Assembly (NCBI GenBank): GCA_022826805.1 | Contig: JAJDUH010000024.1 | Coordinates: 62,001-126,000, forward strand | DNA: 64,000 nucleotides | From: Candidatus Poribacteria bacterium | GTDB taxonomy: Bacteria; Poribacteria; WGA-4E; WGA-3G | Reading direction: 5' to 3' | In this document: positions 53,737 to 63,254 of the stretch, one piece after another | How the letters are laid out: each line of letters begins with the position of its first letter | How positions within the stretch are numbered: the stretch's first letter is position 1 | The notes under the pieces: model-generated | What the model was told of the DNA's origin: nothing | Database searches by the model: none | What the model saw: only the letters and a program-made list of their open reading frames with translations | Translations under genes and position numbers: made by a program

Positions 53737-53982
53737 AAAAGGAGGGTTGTCAGTTCCAAAAGTTTCAGTTTTCGGTTTTCAGTTATGGTAAGACCTCAAA
53801 ATATGTGGACACTTGTAGCACACGGGGAATACCATACGGCATTCATACCGTTGATTCCTGTCAGTTTGTGCAAAGTGGGCACGCAAACTAACAGTTTGCG
53901 CTACAAAAGAGGGTTTTGTTAAACGGAGACCTCTTAACTGGCGACTGATAACTGATGACTGTGCCTCCGACAACTACTAAAA
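53737..53982. repeat. Repeat cluster between the two permease genes
   Basis: Contains a TATGGTAAGACCTC...TATGTGGACAC repeat (53784-53812), hairpin GAATACC-ATAC-GGCATTC plus ATACCGTTGATT (53827-53856), hairpin CGCAAACT-AAC-AGTTTGCG followed by CTACAAAA (53882-53908) and a CTGATAACTGATGACTG run just before the next start. No gene. Confidence 0.7.
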
Positions 53983-55452
53983 ATGATTTTACACATTGCG
54001 AAGAAAGAGATTCATCATAATCTCACGACGCTCCGGTTCGCTTTGATGATAATTTTGCTACCCCTTCTGATGATAGCGAACGCGTTGATATACGGCTATG
54101 GTGATGATGGATATATAACACAGGTCAATGCTTACAATAGGCAAATAGAAAAAAAGTTGTCTCACGTTGAAACGTATGCCGCTCAGAGTTTAGGGGAGTT
54201 GGCGGTGATAGGCCCCGGCGATATACCGAAGCGTCCGAGCCCTCTAAAATTCTGTGCCAATGGAGCTGATGAGGTGATACCGCGTTCTGTCATCATGCAG
54301 GAGTACGGTGCTGCCAGTCGCAGTTCTCGTTTTGGTAATTTTGAAGCTTATGCGTGGAAGGGACCCTGGACATTAAGGTATCCGTTGAATAGTTTTGATG
54401 AAGGAAGCGCGACCCATCGTATCAAAATAGACTGGGTTTTCATCGGTATACTGATGAGTTTTTTCGCCATTTTATTTACCTTCGATGCCATCGCTGGGGA
54501 ACGGTCGCGTGGTACGCTAAGCCTCATAATGTCCAACACGGTTTCGCGCGGTCAGGTGTTGTTGGGAAAATACCTCGGTGCGTTTTTGACGCTCATAGTG
54601 CCGCTTGTTATTGGTGTCCTGATGAATCTATTGGTTATCCAACTCTCTGGGAGTCTTTCCTTTGATGCAGGAATCTCGATCAGAATTCTGGGGATGGTGG
54701 GACTTTTTGGGCTGCTCGTTTCCATCTTTATTTTCCTTGGACTCTTTTTTTCAAGTCACGTTTCAAACCCGATTACGAGCTTAGTATGGCTCTTACTCGC
54801 ATGGGTTTTTCTCGCGTTCGTCTTTCCGAACCTACTTGGCACCTTTGTCGGCAACCTAAATCCAATTCCATCGATCGACGAGGTCTCATTGCGGAGAAAG
54901 GCACAATTGGAGCAAAGTAGCGATCAATTTCAGCCTTGGGGGGCGCGCGGTGAACCGCTATCAAGTAAGTTGAACCAAGCACCCTCCGCCGAAAATCCGT
55001 CAGCGACACAGCGATGGGCAACATACTTTACAACGCAGAAAAGAATAGAAACGGAAAGTATCAATGAACACATTGATCAGCAGTTTAAGCAGGTGCAGCT
55101 CGCCCGCGATCTCACCCAAATCTCCCCGATAGCAACTTTCCAATATGCGATGGAGGGGCTTGCGAATACAGGTATTGTTAGTTATATGGATTTTGTCAAA
55201 CAGGCGCGCCGCTATCGTCGGACGTTCATAGACTTCATTAAAACCGAAGATCGGAGTGATCCGGAGAGCTTACATATTTATCCTGTAAAGGAGGGGCTGT
55301 CGCAGAAGCCGGTGGCTCCAGGGGCGGTGCCGGTATTCACAGAGCGTATCTCGTATCGGAGTGTGTTGTCTCAAGTGGGTTTGTTGGTGCTGTTTAATCT
55401 GTTATTCTTTATTTTGGCGCAGGTTTCTTTTCTGATGAGTGAGGTGAAGTAG
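53983..55452 (+). CDS. ABC-2 type permease subunit
   Basis: 489 residues, same family as the previous permease: TM1 at about 17-38, an external domain, then WVFIGILMSFFAILFTFDAIAGERSRGTLSLIMSNTVSRGQVLLGKYLG with the coupling helix, further TM segments, an external loop with FQYAMEGLANTGIVSYMDFVKQARRYRR, and a final TM ending SFLMSEVK. Closely similar in its C-terminal third to the partial permease at the window end (DPESLHI...GLSQKPV against DTESLHI...GMSKKPI). No clear Shine-Dalgarno; repeats run almost to the start codon. Confidence 0.85.
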   Translation: MILHIAKKEIHHNLTTLRFALMIILLPLLMIANALIYGYGDDGYITQVNAYNRQIEKKLSHVETYAAQSLGELAVIGPGDIPKRPSPLKFCANGADEVIPRSVIMQEYGAASRSSRFGNFEAYAWKGPWTLRYPLNSFDEGSATHRIKIDWVFIGILMSFFAILFTFDAIAGERSRGTLSLIMSNTVSRGQVLLGKYLGAFLTLIVPLVIGVLMNLLVIQLSGSLSFDAGISIRILGMVGLFGLLVSIFIFLGLFFSSHVSNPITSLVWLLLAWVFLAFVFPNLLGTFVGNLNPIPSIDEVSLRRKAQLEQSSDQFQPWGARGEPLSSKLNQAPSAENPSATQRWATYFTTQKRIETESINEHIDQQFKQVQLARDLTQISPIATFQYAMEGLANTGIVSYMDFVKQARRYRRTFIDFIKTEDRSDPESLHIYPVKEGLSQKPVAPGAVPVFTERISYRSVLSQVGLLVLFNLLFFILAQVSFLMSEVK

Positions 55453-55584
55453 CGGTCAGTTATCAGCGGTCAGCGGTCAGTTAAGCCTCGCGGCGGTTAC
55501 GTAATACTTGCCTGCTACAACATCTGTGTCCTGACAACTGATGATTGAAAGGTTGCGCAGCAACCCGTACTGAAAACTGGTAAC

Positions 55585-56970
55585 TTACTCAATCCATTGC
55601 ATTGTTTCTCGGAGTTTTTCTTTTGCTTTTGCGTAGTCTCGGCGCGCCTGATAGTAGATGCGTTGTGCTTCCGTAAATTGTGCCTGTGCTTGAAAGGCGT
55701 CGTTATAGGTAAGCCCTTGATAGCCGGGTATTTCGACTGTGACTTCATCAAGCACGCGCTCTATTGTCCGTAACTGTTGCTCGAAAATGCGCACCCGCTT
55801 TTCTTCAATTTCCATCCGCTCTTTTGCATTCGCCACCTCACGATAGTCACGCCGTACCTCTACACGAATTGATTTCGTTTTTTCGATGTATTCCAACTGC
55901 ATTCGCTCGAGTTCCGCGAGTTCTCGGGAACGGAGATTTTTCGTTTTGTTTCCATCGTATAGCGGAATGTTGAAGTTGAAACGTAACTCCCATCCGTCTT
56001 GGGTGCGCGGGCTTGTTTCAAAAATACTTGGCACGTCTCGTCCGGGGTCAAGTATTACTGGATCGAAAACGGCTGTTGCATCCCACGTCTGGTTCTGTTG
56101 ATGTTGTTCCAACTGCACGCTGAAATCTTTGTAGCGTGCTTCAGCAGAGAGTTCAGGGAAACGATGCCAGATTGTCTCTACGGCGAGACGCTCTTGACGA
56201 ACGATATCGCCTTGTAAATCGCGGAGGTCGAGACTGTTTGTGAGTGCGAGTTCAACGGCAGCCTCCAAGGACAGGTCGTCATCGGGAAGGGATTGTGAAA
56301 GGACGACCCGTGCGAGTGGGTCGAGTCCAATGAGACTGATGAGTTCAGCGGTGTCAACATCGAGTTGTCGCTGGAGTTCGTTGAGGGCGAGTTGCTGTTC
56401 TGAGAGTTCAAGTTCCGTATTGAGCTGGCTGAGAAATGGTATGCGTTTTTGGGTTTGTTTGATTTGTGTGCCTTCGAGTTTTTTCTCGAGTTCGGTGGCA
56501 ATCGCACCGCGTTCTTCAATTTCTTCTTGGGTAAGAATAATATTATTCCAGAGGTTCCGGACGGTGTGAACGCTCGTTTTTCTTATGCGTTCGTATTCAA
56601 TTTCGGCTTTCCGTACCTCTTCCTGTGCGTCATCAAGTCCTATGGGAATCTCGCCGAATTGTGCGAAGAGCATGCTCATCTGTGCGCGCGTGAGATAGTC
56701 TCTTTCATCGATATCGCCATCTTTTTGGCGTTGATATTCGGCGGTGAGTCCTGCTTGCGGCAAGTAGACGGCTTTAGACACACGCAGGTTTGCCTTAGCG
56801 CGTTCTACCACTTTCTCTGCTTTTTTTACGGTTTCGTTGTTTTGTAAAGCGAGTGCTATTGCGCGTTTTGGCTGAAGCGAAACGAGTCGCTGCGCTGAAA
56901 CGGCACCTGCAATACCGAAAAACAGACAGACTGCAAGTGCCGTTAATCTTTTGTTCACTACAATTTTCAT
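55585..56970 (-). CDS. TolC-family outer-membrane efflux protein
   Basis: 461 residues with a signal peptide at 1-26 (ALAVCLFFGIAGAVSAQ). Two outer-membrane efflux repeats rich in coiled coil: first around AIALALQNNETVKKAEKVVERAKANLRVSKAVYLPQAGL, second around AVELALTNSLDLRDLQGDI and the FQAQAQFTEAQRIYYQARRDYAKAKEKL end. It should trimerise into an outer-membrane and periplasmic channel. The gene follows the NEW3-domain protein by 9 bp and the ABC ATPase before it, forming an export operon. Confidence 0.88.
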   Translation of the reverse strand: MKIVVNKRLTALAVCLFFGIAGAVSAQRLVSLQPKRAIALALQNNETVKKAEKVVERAKANLRVSKAVYLPQAGLTAEYQRQKDGDIDERDYLTRAQMSMLFAQFGEIPIGLDDAQEEVRKAEIEYERIRKTSVHTVRNLWNNIILTQEEIEERGAIATELEKKLEGTQIKQTQKRIPFLSQLNTELELSEQQLALNELQRQLDVDTAELISLIGLDPLARVVLSQSLPDDDLSLEAAVELALTNSLDLRDLQGDIVRQERLAVETIWHRFPELSAEARYKDFSVQLEQHQQNQTWDATAVFDPVILDPGRDVPSIFETSPRTQDGWELRFNFNIPLYDGNKTKNLRSRELAELERMQLEYIEKTKSIRVEVRRDYREVANAKERMEIEEKRVRIFEQQLRTIERVLDEVTVEIPGYQGLTYNDAFQAQAQFTEAQRIYYQARRDYAKAKEKLRETMQWIE

Positions 56971-56979
56971 GTGTTTTCT

Positions 56980-59361
56980 CTATCGTCGGCTAATACGGAT
57001 TGTGACGATGACAATCCCAATCATGAGAAGTATCAACGCACCGAAAAGCAGTGTCGTTACCGACATTTGCGTCTTGGATTCTACCTGCACAGTGATTGAT
57101 CGGTCGCGTGCCTCAAACTTCCGGTTATCAACAGTGACTTCGGCGTTCAACTTCGCCTGATATTCACCGACACCAATGTCCACGGGTGGACTCAATGTGA
57201 GTTGTATTTCTGTTTCCTCATTCCGCTCCAACGATTTGACAACTTCAGGGATAACGGTATATTTCCAATCGGTGTTGACATCGACGAGCATGCGGATATC
57301 GACGAGGTCGCGGGTGCCGATGTTCTGTAGCGTCGCTGTCATGTTGACTTCTTCGCCTATCTTGATGGTCTGGAACGCATTCGGCACGAAGACTTCAATC
57401 TCTGGAACACCTTTTGGAATCAGTTCAAACCGCTCAACACCGCCTTGTATACTCGCAATCCTATCGGCAGGTAAATCCAGTCGATTGTTGACCCCGCCGA
57501 GTTCGGTCGCTTCGGCTTCGTCAAGGACGGCGACATGAAACTCAAGCGTGCTGTCGAGATAGGAGGCATCCAATTCTTCGGGCAGATAGACAATCAATGA
57601 CAGATTCCGTTTCGACTGTTCCTGTGTGAACTTCACCTGCGATTGCCGAGACTTCGTTTCGGGGTCTTGGAATTCAAAGGAGAGACGGTTGAGGAGATTA
57701 ATGACGCGGAGTTGGAATGTGTTCTCTGTTTCCGCCAGTCGATCGAGCGTTAGGTCGTAGGTAACACTACTTCCCAAGTTCCCTTCTTGTGAAAAGCGAA
57801 GCGAACTGACGTTTACCACATCGAGAGCGGATTCTTTTTGCAAATAAATGAGCCGTTCATCGGGTGCGTCGAGTTCGGGGTAATCCAGGGATACCTTCAA
57901 ACTCTCGACGTCTTTCTGGAGTTGGAACGTCAATTCCACGGTTTCGTTGTAGCCAAGCACTTGGATTTTCTCTTCATACGGTTTGACGATGTTTGTGTCA
58001 TCGGTGACATCGAGTAAGGAGACATAGATGCCGCGGATCTCATTCGCCGCCGCAATCTCTTCGGGCGTAGCATTGCTCGGCATTGCCTCTGTCGTAGAGG
58101 TATTCTTCAACTGAATTGTCACCATCATCTGCCCGCCTGTGTTGCTGGCGATGCGAAACTTTTTCGCACTAAGAATAGAGATGTGACGCGTGTCCTCCTC
58201 AAGATGGATTTTTTTCGGGTATGGCTTATCAAGGTATTGGAGGTAAACGGTGAGACTGTCGACATTCCGTCGGAGTTCAAAATCGAGTGTTTCCTCTTGC
58301 CCGTCTTTTAGGGTTGGGATACGGTATTCGTAGGGGAAGCCGATGATAGCTTCCGTTTCGTCTTTAATAGAGACGTAGACGTTGTTGATTTCTTGTGCGG
58401 TAGCCCCATTCGAGTATCTGGCGGTAATCTCGGTGTCTGTTTCTTCTGTTTCATTTTTCACTGCGCCATAGGTGATGACGACTTCCAAACGTCGCCGATC
58501 TCCTTCCTTGTAACGCCGTGCGGACACAACGGAAATATACGGGTCCTCCTGTTTGAGGTGGATATTGTGCTCTTCATAACCGCCAGAGTACTCCAGATAG
58601 ACGACGACATCGCGCACGTCCTCTTTTATGAGTTCAAACTCCAAAGTAACGGATTCACCCTCTTTAAGCGTCTCAATGTGTTGTTCGTAGGGTTCGGCAA
58701 TGATTGCCCCGCTTGCCCCAAAACCTTCCTGTTCTTTGATTGACACAAAGATGTCGTCAATCTGTGCGCTGATGATGATTTCTCGCCCTAACACTTTGGA
58801 ACTCTCGATGAGTTTGACTGGCGATGAGCTATTCCGTAGGGTGATTGAGAACAATTCTCTGCCGTCAGGGGATTCATACAGGCTTGTCGCTTCGACAGTG
58901 ATGTGCCATTCATCTTTGAGCGAGTCGAGCTCCACCTTTTGCAGTGCCAGTTTTGCTTGTTCGTATTCAGAGACAGCAGTTTCGTAATCCTCTTCTGCTT
59001 GATTTACTTCAGAGACGGTGACGATGTTGTTTGCCTCCATCATCATAGTTCTGAGATTTTCAAGTTCAACCAACTTTTTTTTCATCAGTTGTTCTTTCAA
59101 TTCCATCTTCAAGCGTTCGGTTTCTATTTCGATTTGCCGACTCTGTTCGTCTTTGGTTTTCGGAGCGTTCTCATTGGGGGGTTGGGTATCTTCTGCGAAT
59201 ACCAGCGGCATCCCTATAAGCAGCGACATGCCTGTCGCGCTTATAAAAATCAGCACGATTATCAAAGACTGGAAGATTGGAAGATTAGAAGATTGGAGGT
59301 ATAATTCCTCTATTCTTCTTTGCAATCCTTCATTCTTCCACCTTTTCTTCCATTCTTCCAT
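56980..59361 (-). CDS. NEW3-domain membrane-anchored periplasmic protein of an ABC exporter
   Basis: 793 residues from the ATG at 59361 (AAAGGAAAG upstream; an open extension to 59436 would overlap the ATPase gene). Signal-like hydrophobic stretch at about 35-55, a coiled coil at about 75-150, then at least three repeated beta domains with the pattern ISVVSARRY...NNVYVSIKDETEAIIGFPYEYRIPTLKDGQ...VYLQY, a NEW3 (COG1470-like) beta-sandwich near the end (VFVPNAFQTIKIGEEVNMTATLQNIG), and a C-terminal TM (TLLFGALILLMIGIVIVTIRIS). Between the ATPase and TolC genes it takes the place of a membrane-fusion adaptor, though it is not an HlyD-type protein. The N-terminal SSNLPIFQS stretch comes from an AGATTGGAAG tandem repeat. 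Confidence 0.75.
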   Translation of the reverse strand: MEEWKKRWKNEGLQRRIEELYLQSSNLPIFQSLIIVLIFISATGMSLLIGMPLVFAEDTQPPNENAPKTKDEQSRQIEIETERLKMELKEQLMKKKLVELENLRTMMMEANNIVTVSEVNQAEEDYETAVSEYEQAKLALQKVELDSLKDEWHITVEATSLYESPDGRELFSITLRNSSSPVKLIESSKVLGREIIISAQIDDIFVSIKEQEGFGASGAIIAEPYEQHIETLKEGESVTLEFELIKEDVRDVVVYLEYSGGYEEHNIHLKQEDPYISVVSARRYKEGDRRRLEVVITYGAVKNETEETDTEITARYSNGATAQEINNVYVSIKDETEAIIGFPYEYRIPTLKDGQEETLDFELRRNVDSLTVYLQYLDKPYPKKIHLEEDTRHISILSAKKFRIASNTGGQMMVTIQLKNTSTTEAMPSNATPEEIAAANEIRGIYVSLLDVTDDTNIVKPYEEKIQVLGYNETVELTFQLQKDVESLKVSLDYPELDAPDERLIYLQKESALDVVNVSSLRFSQEGNLGSSVTYDLTLDRLAETENTFQLRVINLLNRLSFEFQDPETKSRQSQVKFTQEQSKRNLSLIVYLPEELDASYLDSTLEFHVAVLDEAEATELGGVNNRLDLPADRIASIQGGVERFELIPKGVPEIEVFVPNAFQTIKIGEEVNMTATLQNIGTRDLVDIRMLVDVNTDWKYTVIPEVVKSLERNEETEIQLTLSPPVDIGVGEYQAKLNAEVTVDNRKFEARDRSITVQVESKTQMSVTTLLFGALILLMIGIVIVTIRISRR

Positions 59362-59374
59362 TGTTTCTTTCCTT

Positions 59375-60109
59375 TTACTCGATTGTGTCTTCTTCGGGTT
59401 CGTATCCGGCGACGTAGTGCAGGTACAGTGCCTCAAGGTCCTCTTCTTGAATCTCTTGGCGCGTTAGTTCCCGCTCCAGATTGCCTTGCACAAGGATGCC
59501 GATTCTGTCGGCGATCTCTTTCGCACGGAAGATGTCGTGTGTGGACATGAAGATGGCTTTGCCTTCCTCTCTGAGTTCACGGAGTAGATTTAGGAAATCG
59601 GCACCGCCTTTGGGATCTAAGCCAGAGGTGGGTTCATCGAGCAAGACGGCTTGTGCGTTCTTCATAATAGCTATTGCGATGCCCAGACGTTGACGCATCC
59701 CTTTGGAGAATGTCTTAACGCGTCGTGTAAACGCTTCTTCCGGTAGACCGACACGTCCAAGTGTTGCATCGAGTTCTGCGTTTGATACTTTCTTGCGTCC
59801 ACCGAGTTTTGCAAAGAAGGAGAGGTTCTGCCGCGCTGTGAAGTTACGATAAAGCTCGACGTTCTCTGAGACGTAAGCGAGATGCTTCTTCGCCTCGAGT
59901 GGAAACTTTGGAATCTCAATATCGCCGACGAGTGCGGTGCCGCTCGTCGGTTCGATGAAGTTCAGGAGCATGGAGATCGTCGTGCTTTTCCCGGCACCGT
60001 TCGCGCCGAGGACGACATAAATTTCGCCATCGTCTACTTTCAGATTCAAATTGTTAACGGCTAAAACGCTTTCGTTATAGACTTTCGTAAGATCACGGGT
60101 TTCTAACAT
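59375..60109 (-). CDS. ABC transporter ATPase
   Basis: 244 residues. Walker A GANGAGKST (35-43), Q-loop region AYVSENVELYR, signature SKGMRQR (135-141), Walker B AVLLDEP (154-160) with D-loop SGLDP, and the switch H191 in MSTHD. It hydrolyses ATP to drive the ABC-2 permeases encoded nearby; the sequence groups with the ABC-2/NatA export class. Followed 13 bp later by the NEW3 protein gene, then tolC-like. Confidence 0.93.
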   Translation of the reverse strand: MLETRDLTKVYNESVLAVNNLNLKVDDGEIYVVLGANGAGKSTTISMLLNFIEPTSGTALVGDIEIPKFPLEAKKHLAYVSENVELYRNFTARQNLSFFAKLGGRKKVSNAELDATLGRVGLPEEAFTRRVKTFSKGMRQRLGIAIAIMKNAQAVLLDEPTSGLDPKGGADFLNLLRELREEGKAIFMSTHDIFRAKEIADRIGILVQGNLERELTRQEIQEEDLEALYLHYVAGYEPEEDTIE

Positions 60110-60282
60110 CGGGTTTCTCCTGTCGTTGGTTGTCCTCTGAAATTATGATACCAGAAAGCTATGGGGTTTTCAAGTGAGATGCATGCCAACTCCGTGTTGT
60201 TACGGGTGCGTTTGCAAAGTGCATTGGCGGAAGCGGATGGCGTGTAACCCCGTGGGACTGCCGGAACAGAATAATCTATGTC

Positions 60283-61170
60283 CTATAGCGGTGGATAGGA
60301 AGACTGCTTTCTCGTTTTTAGTTTCGGTGCCGGAGGCGGAATCGGTACCTGAGGTAGCATCGGTACTTTGGGAGCAGATAAAGTTCCTTGTATGTGCTTG
60401 ATCTGTTTCTTAGTATGTTCAAGTTGCTTTCTGACATGTTCAAGCTGCTGTGAATTCATCGCTTTCTGGGCATGTTTGAGTTGAACCTTGGCGCGTTCAA
60501 TTTCTACCTTGCTCTGTTCAATAGCACGTTCGATTTGCTCTTTGTTGTGTTTGATCCGTGCTTTGGTAAGTTCGATTTCCTTCTTGCTGCGTTCAATCTG
60601 TGCTGTGGTTTCCCGAATCTTGGTGTGCTCCTTTACCAACTTGTTGATGTACGCTTCTTTATAGGTTTCCCAATCGTCAGTTGGTGGAATATCGAGGATG
60701 CCAGACTGCCACAGATCCGGGTGGTCTTCCAGAAGGACTAAAGTGTGGCGCTTTAACAGGTACTTTGAGTATTCATGGAAATTTTCTATGGTGATACCTC
60801 TGTCCAAAAGCATCTGAAGCCACGCTGCCCGTGGATACCTTGTATCTATCTCGCTCACTGTGAGTTCGATCCTGTGACTTGTGATTTCTTTGCCAGCGAC
60901 CTTGCGAAGGACGCTCGCCTCGGTCTTTGAATATCCACTGTTGTAATTCGTGTCGTAGGCTTTCATCAGTTCCTGCGCGTTTTGTGGACCGTTATACTCT
61001 TCGTTAACATGCAGTCCTCCCCATTCAAATTGAGCGGATTCACGTAACATCATATCCGATGATCCTGTTTGAGAACTGTGTGTAAACGAATACGTGCAAC
61101 CACTGCAAAAAATGGCGAGCCCCAAAACTGTGAAGAGTGCGAGACCTATATTGTGAAAAATACTTCTCAT
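60283..61170 (-). CDS. Coiled-coil lipoprotein
   Basis: 295 residues; AAAGGAGA nine bases before the ATG at 61170. Lipoprotein signal ending SGC at 23-25, a globular middle domain without a known match (RGITIENFHEYSKYLLKRHTLVLLEDHP), and a long charged coiled coil at about 185-270 with 7-residue-like repeats (KKEIELTKARIKHNKEQIERA, EQSKVEIERAKVQLKHA), closing in a proline-rich tail. Same strand as the ATPase unit. May be a periplasmic spacer or partner of the exporter (inference). Confidence 0.6.
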   Translation of the reverse strand: MRSIFHNIGLALFTVLGLAIFCSGCTYSFTHSSQTGSSDMMLRESAQFEWGGLHVNEEYNGPQNAQELMKAYDTNYNSGYSKTEASVLRKVAGKEITSHRIELTVSEIDTRYPRAAWLQMLLDRGITIENFHEYSKYLLKRHTLVLLEDHPDLWQSGILDIPPTDDWETYKEAYINKLVKEHTKIRETTAQIERSKKEIELTKARIKHNKEQIERAIEQSKVEIERAKVQLKHAQKAMNSQQLEHVRKQLEHTKKQIKHIQGTLSAPKVPMLPQVPIPPPAPKLKTRKQSSYPPL

Positions 61171-61368
61171 CGTTCCGAATCTCCTTTATTACTGTAACCT
61201 GAAAGGCGTTAAATCCCTTCATACTATTTTTTTTAGGTTTGGCTACCAACAATATTTTAGCCTATATCATAGTGACGCGTTTTGAGGGTGGAAAGGTTGC
61301 ATTATTTTTAGTAGTAATGTTTTACACACCCGTTACCAAGCAAAGTTCCTTCTGCATTATTGCTGGTT

Positions 61369-61438
61369 TATAGTAAAGCCCATAATTATTTGGACACGCG
61401 GTGGGGCCGTAAAGACTGGGGAACCCAGCCCCTACGAA
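61369..61438. repeat. TATAGTAAAGCCC repeat upstream of the lipoprotein gene
   Basis: TATAGTAAAGCCCATAATTATTTGGACAC-type repeat (third member with 10594 and 53784), followed by a GGGGCC...GGGGAACCCAGCCCC palindromic stretch. No gene in 61171-61438. Confidence 0.6.
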
Positions 61439-63157
61439 CTATAATGTAGCGACGAAGAAGATAATGGGTACTAACCTTGCGACCGCATTAATCGGTTTTT
61501 CTTCACGTGAGAGCGTTAGTTCCAACGATGCCGTATCCTCTCCGATAGCAAACGAAGCGAACATGACGCCTATCTTTTGCGTGAAGACAACTATTTCCGG
61601 TCTCCACCACGGGAGTCCCTCAGTCTCAACAAGAGGTAAAAGCTTTTCTACGTTGAGTTGAAACAGACACGCTGGATTTGCAGGTAAACGCTCCAGTTTC
61701 TTTTTAAGGAAGGGTGTTAGATTTTCATCTAAAAGGTTGTCAACGATGGATTGATACTTTTCCTTGGAAAATGCCAACACAAACAGTTTGTTGACGTTTC
61801 CGTAATAGAAGGTGCCGGGTATAGAGGCGGTGTTAAATGTCCTGCCTTTGTAGTCAAACTGTTCCGGTAACGAAGAGCGAAGATCGTGTGAGCTTCGCTT
61901 AGTGCTGAGTTTTTCGAGGAGGCCGCTGAAAAGCGTCTGCCATTTCGCGGGGGAGGCGGGATTGAAGATCATACCTAAATCCATCTCTGGGAACTCGGCT
62001 TTAAAACCGTCAATTTCTCCATTTGTCGACTGGGTGACAAATTTAGGCTCTTCTTGCTCAAGAAGGGAAAGATCCGCGGAAATGACAAGTTCGCCTGTCA
62101 CTGTCTCAAGCAGATCGGTCTGATCGGGTATCAGAAAACTGATAAGGTTTCCATTGCTGAGGGTTGTGTCATTCTCCGAGCCAAGAATCGTCTGCCAGAG
62201 GATCTGGGAACTTGATGGCGAGGCTGTAAAAAAGAACTCCTCGTCCCCTGACAATCCCTGAATGGTTTGCATTTTGGATGGTTCTTGAAATAGCGAGATG
62301 AGTGTTCCTTGTGTGTCATTCTTCAATGTGCCAGACAGTTGTTGGGTTCCCCCTGGTTGCAACAACTCCCAACTGTAGGTTAACGTCTGGAAAGCGTCCA
62401 ATTGCGCGCCGACAACAGAGGGTAGAATCGCTTTCAGATAAGGACTCCCTATCTCTACATTCATAAACGCGAACACCTCCCTTTTCCCAAATTTATCCGT
62501 AGCAGCACGATAGGCGGTGTTTTCAGTGATTGCATTTTCTTCAGCCTTGTAGGTGTCGACCATCTTCTCGAAACTGCCAGGCGTGATACCGACGAGGAGG
62601 AGGGTTTCATTGATACTGCCGTAGGTGAGCTGCAATGTGTTTAACTGTGCAGTGTGATATGTGATGCCTTGATGGTCACCTTCTTCGGGTTGTACGGGGT
62701 TCCCCGCCATGCCGCTAAGGGTTCCGATGAGTTGGAACAGAATTTGTTCTGCTTGTTGGCGTGTGCCTCTGTTTTCAATGACGATACCCACCATCAGTCC
62801 TTGGACACCGGGCGAAACCGTCACTGCGATTTGACTTCCCAAAAAGGTTTTGATGAGACCTTGAATGTCTGTCCCTGTAAACATCGGCAGCATCTGCATG
62901 AATTGATTCATCGGCTGCCATTGTGGGGCGGCAGAGATGATACCCGCTGCCTCCTTCCAGTTTTCTGAACTCTCGATTGCCTCACGACATTCTTTTAAAT
63001 TTTGGAGTTTGAGATAGACGAGACTATCTCCTGGAATGACACTTTCTATTGTTCGGGCCTGTGCTGTTGAGATAAGCAGGACACTGAAGATAACAACGAG
63101 CCACAAGTGCTTTGAAGTTTCAGGGTTACAAACCCCTCCCACAAATTTTTTTATCAT
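61439..63157 (-). CDS. Large secreted protein, DUF3352-like
   Basis: 572 residues from the ATG at 63157 (AAAGGGA upstream; the frame is open to 63241). Signal peptide at about 1-36 (HLWLVVIFSVLLISTAQA). The mature protein has alternating strands with VIPGDSLVYLKLQNLKE, GSQIAVTVSPGVQGLMVGIVIEN, NLISFLIPDQTDLLETVTGEL and PFLKKKLERLPANPACLFQLNVEK, resembling DUF3352-type periplasmic proteins with repeated beta units. The C-terminus (AVARLVPIIFFVATL) is hydrophobic and might anchor it. Function unknown. Lies between an ABC permease and the lipoprotein on the same strand. Confidence 0.55.
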   Translation of the reverse strand: MIKKFVGGVCNPETSKHLWLVVIFSVLLISTAQARTIESVIPGDSLVYLKLQNLKECREAIESSENWKEAAGIISAAPQWQPMNQFMQMLPMFTGTDIQGLIKTFLGSQIAVTVSPGVQGLMVGIVIENRGTRQQAEQILFQLIGTLSGMAGNPVQPEEGDHQGITYHTAQLNTLQLTYGSINETLLLVGITPGSFEKMVDTYKAEENAITENTAYRAATDKFGKREVFAFMNVEIGSPYLKAILPSVVGAQLDAFQTLTYSWELLQPGGTQQLSGTLKNDTQGTLISLFQEPSKMQTIQGLSGDEEFFFTASPSSSQILWQTILGSENDTTLSNGNLISFLIPDQTDLLETVTGELVISADLSLLEQEEPKFVTQSTNGEIDGFKAEFPEMDLGMIFNPASPAKWQTLFSGLLEKLSTKRSSHDLRSSLPEQFDYKGRTFNTASIPGTFYYGNVNKLFVLAFSKEKYQSIVDNLLDENLTPFLKKKLERLPANPACLFQLNVEKLLPLVETEGLPWWRPEIVVFTQKIGVMFASFAIGEDTASLELTLSREEKPINAVARLVPIIFFVATL

Positions 63158-63254
63158 ATTTTTTCCCTTTTTTATTGGTTGTCGGTTATCAGTTAAAGAG
63201 CAGTTTGTGGCGGAAAAAACGTTTGTAACCGCCACAAGCATTAACTAACAACCA

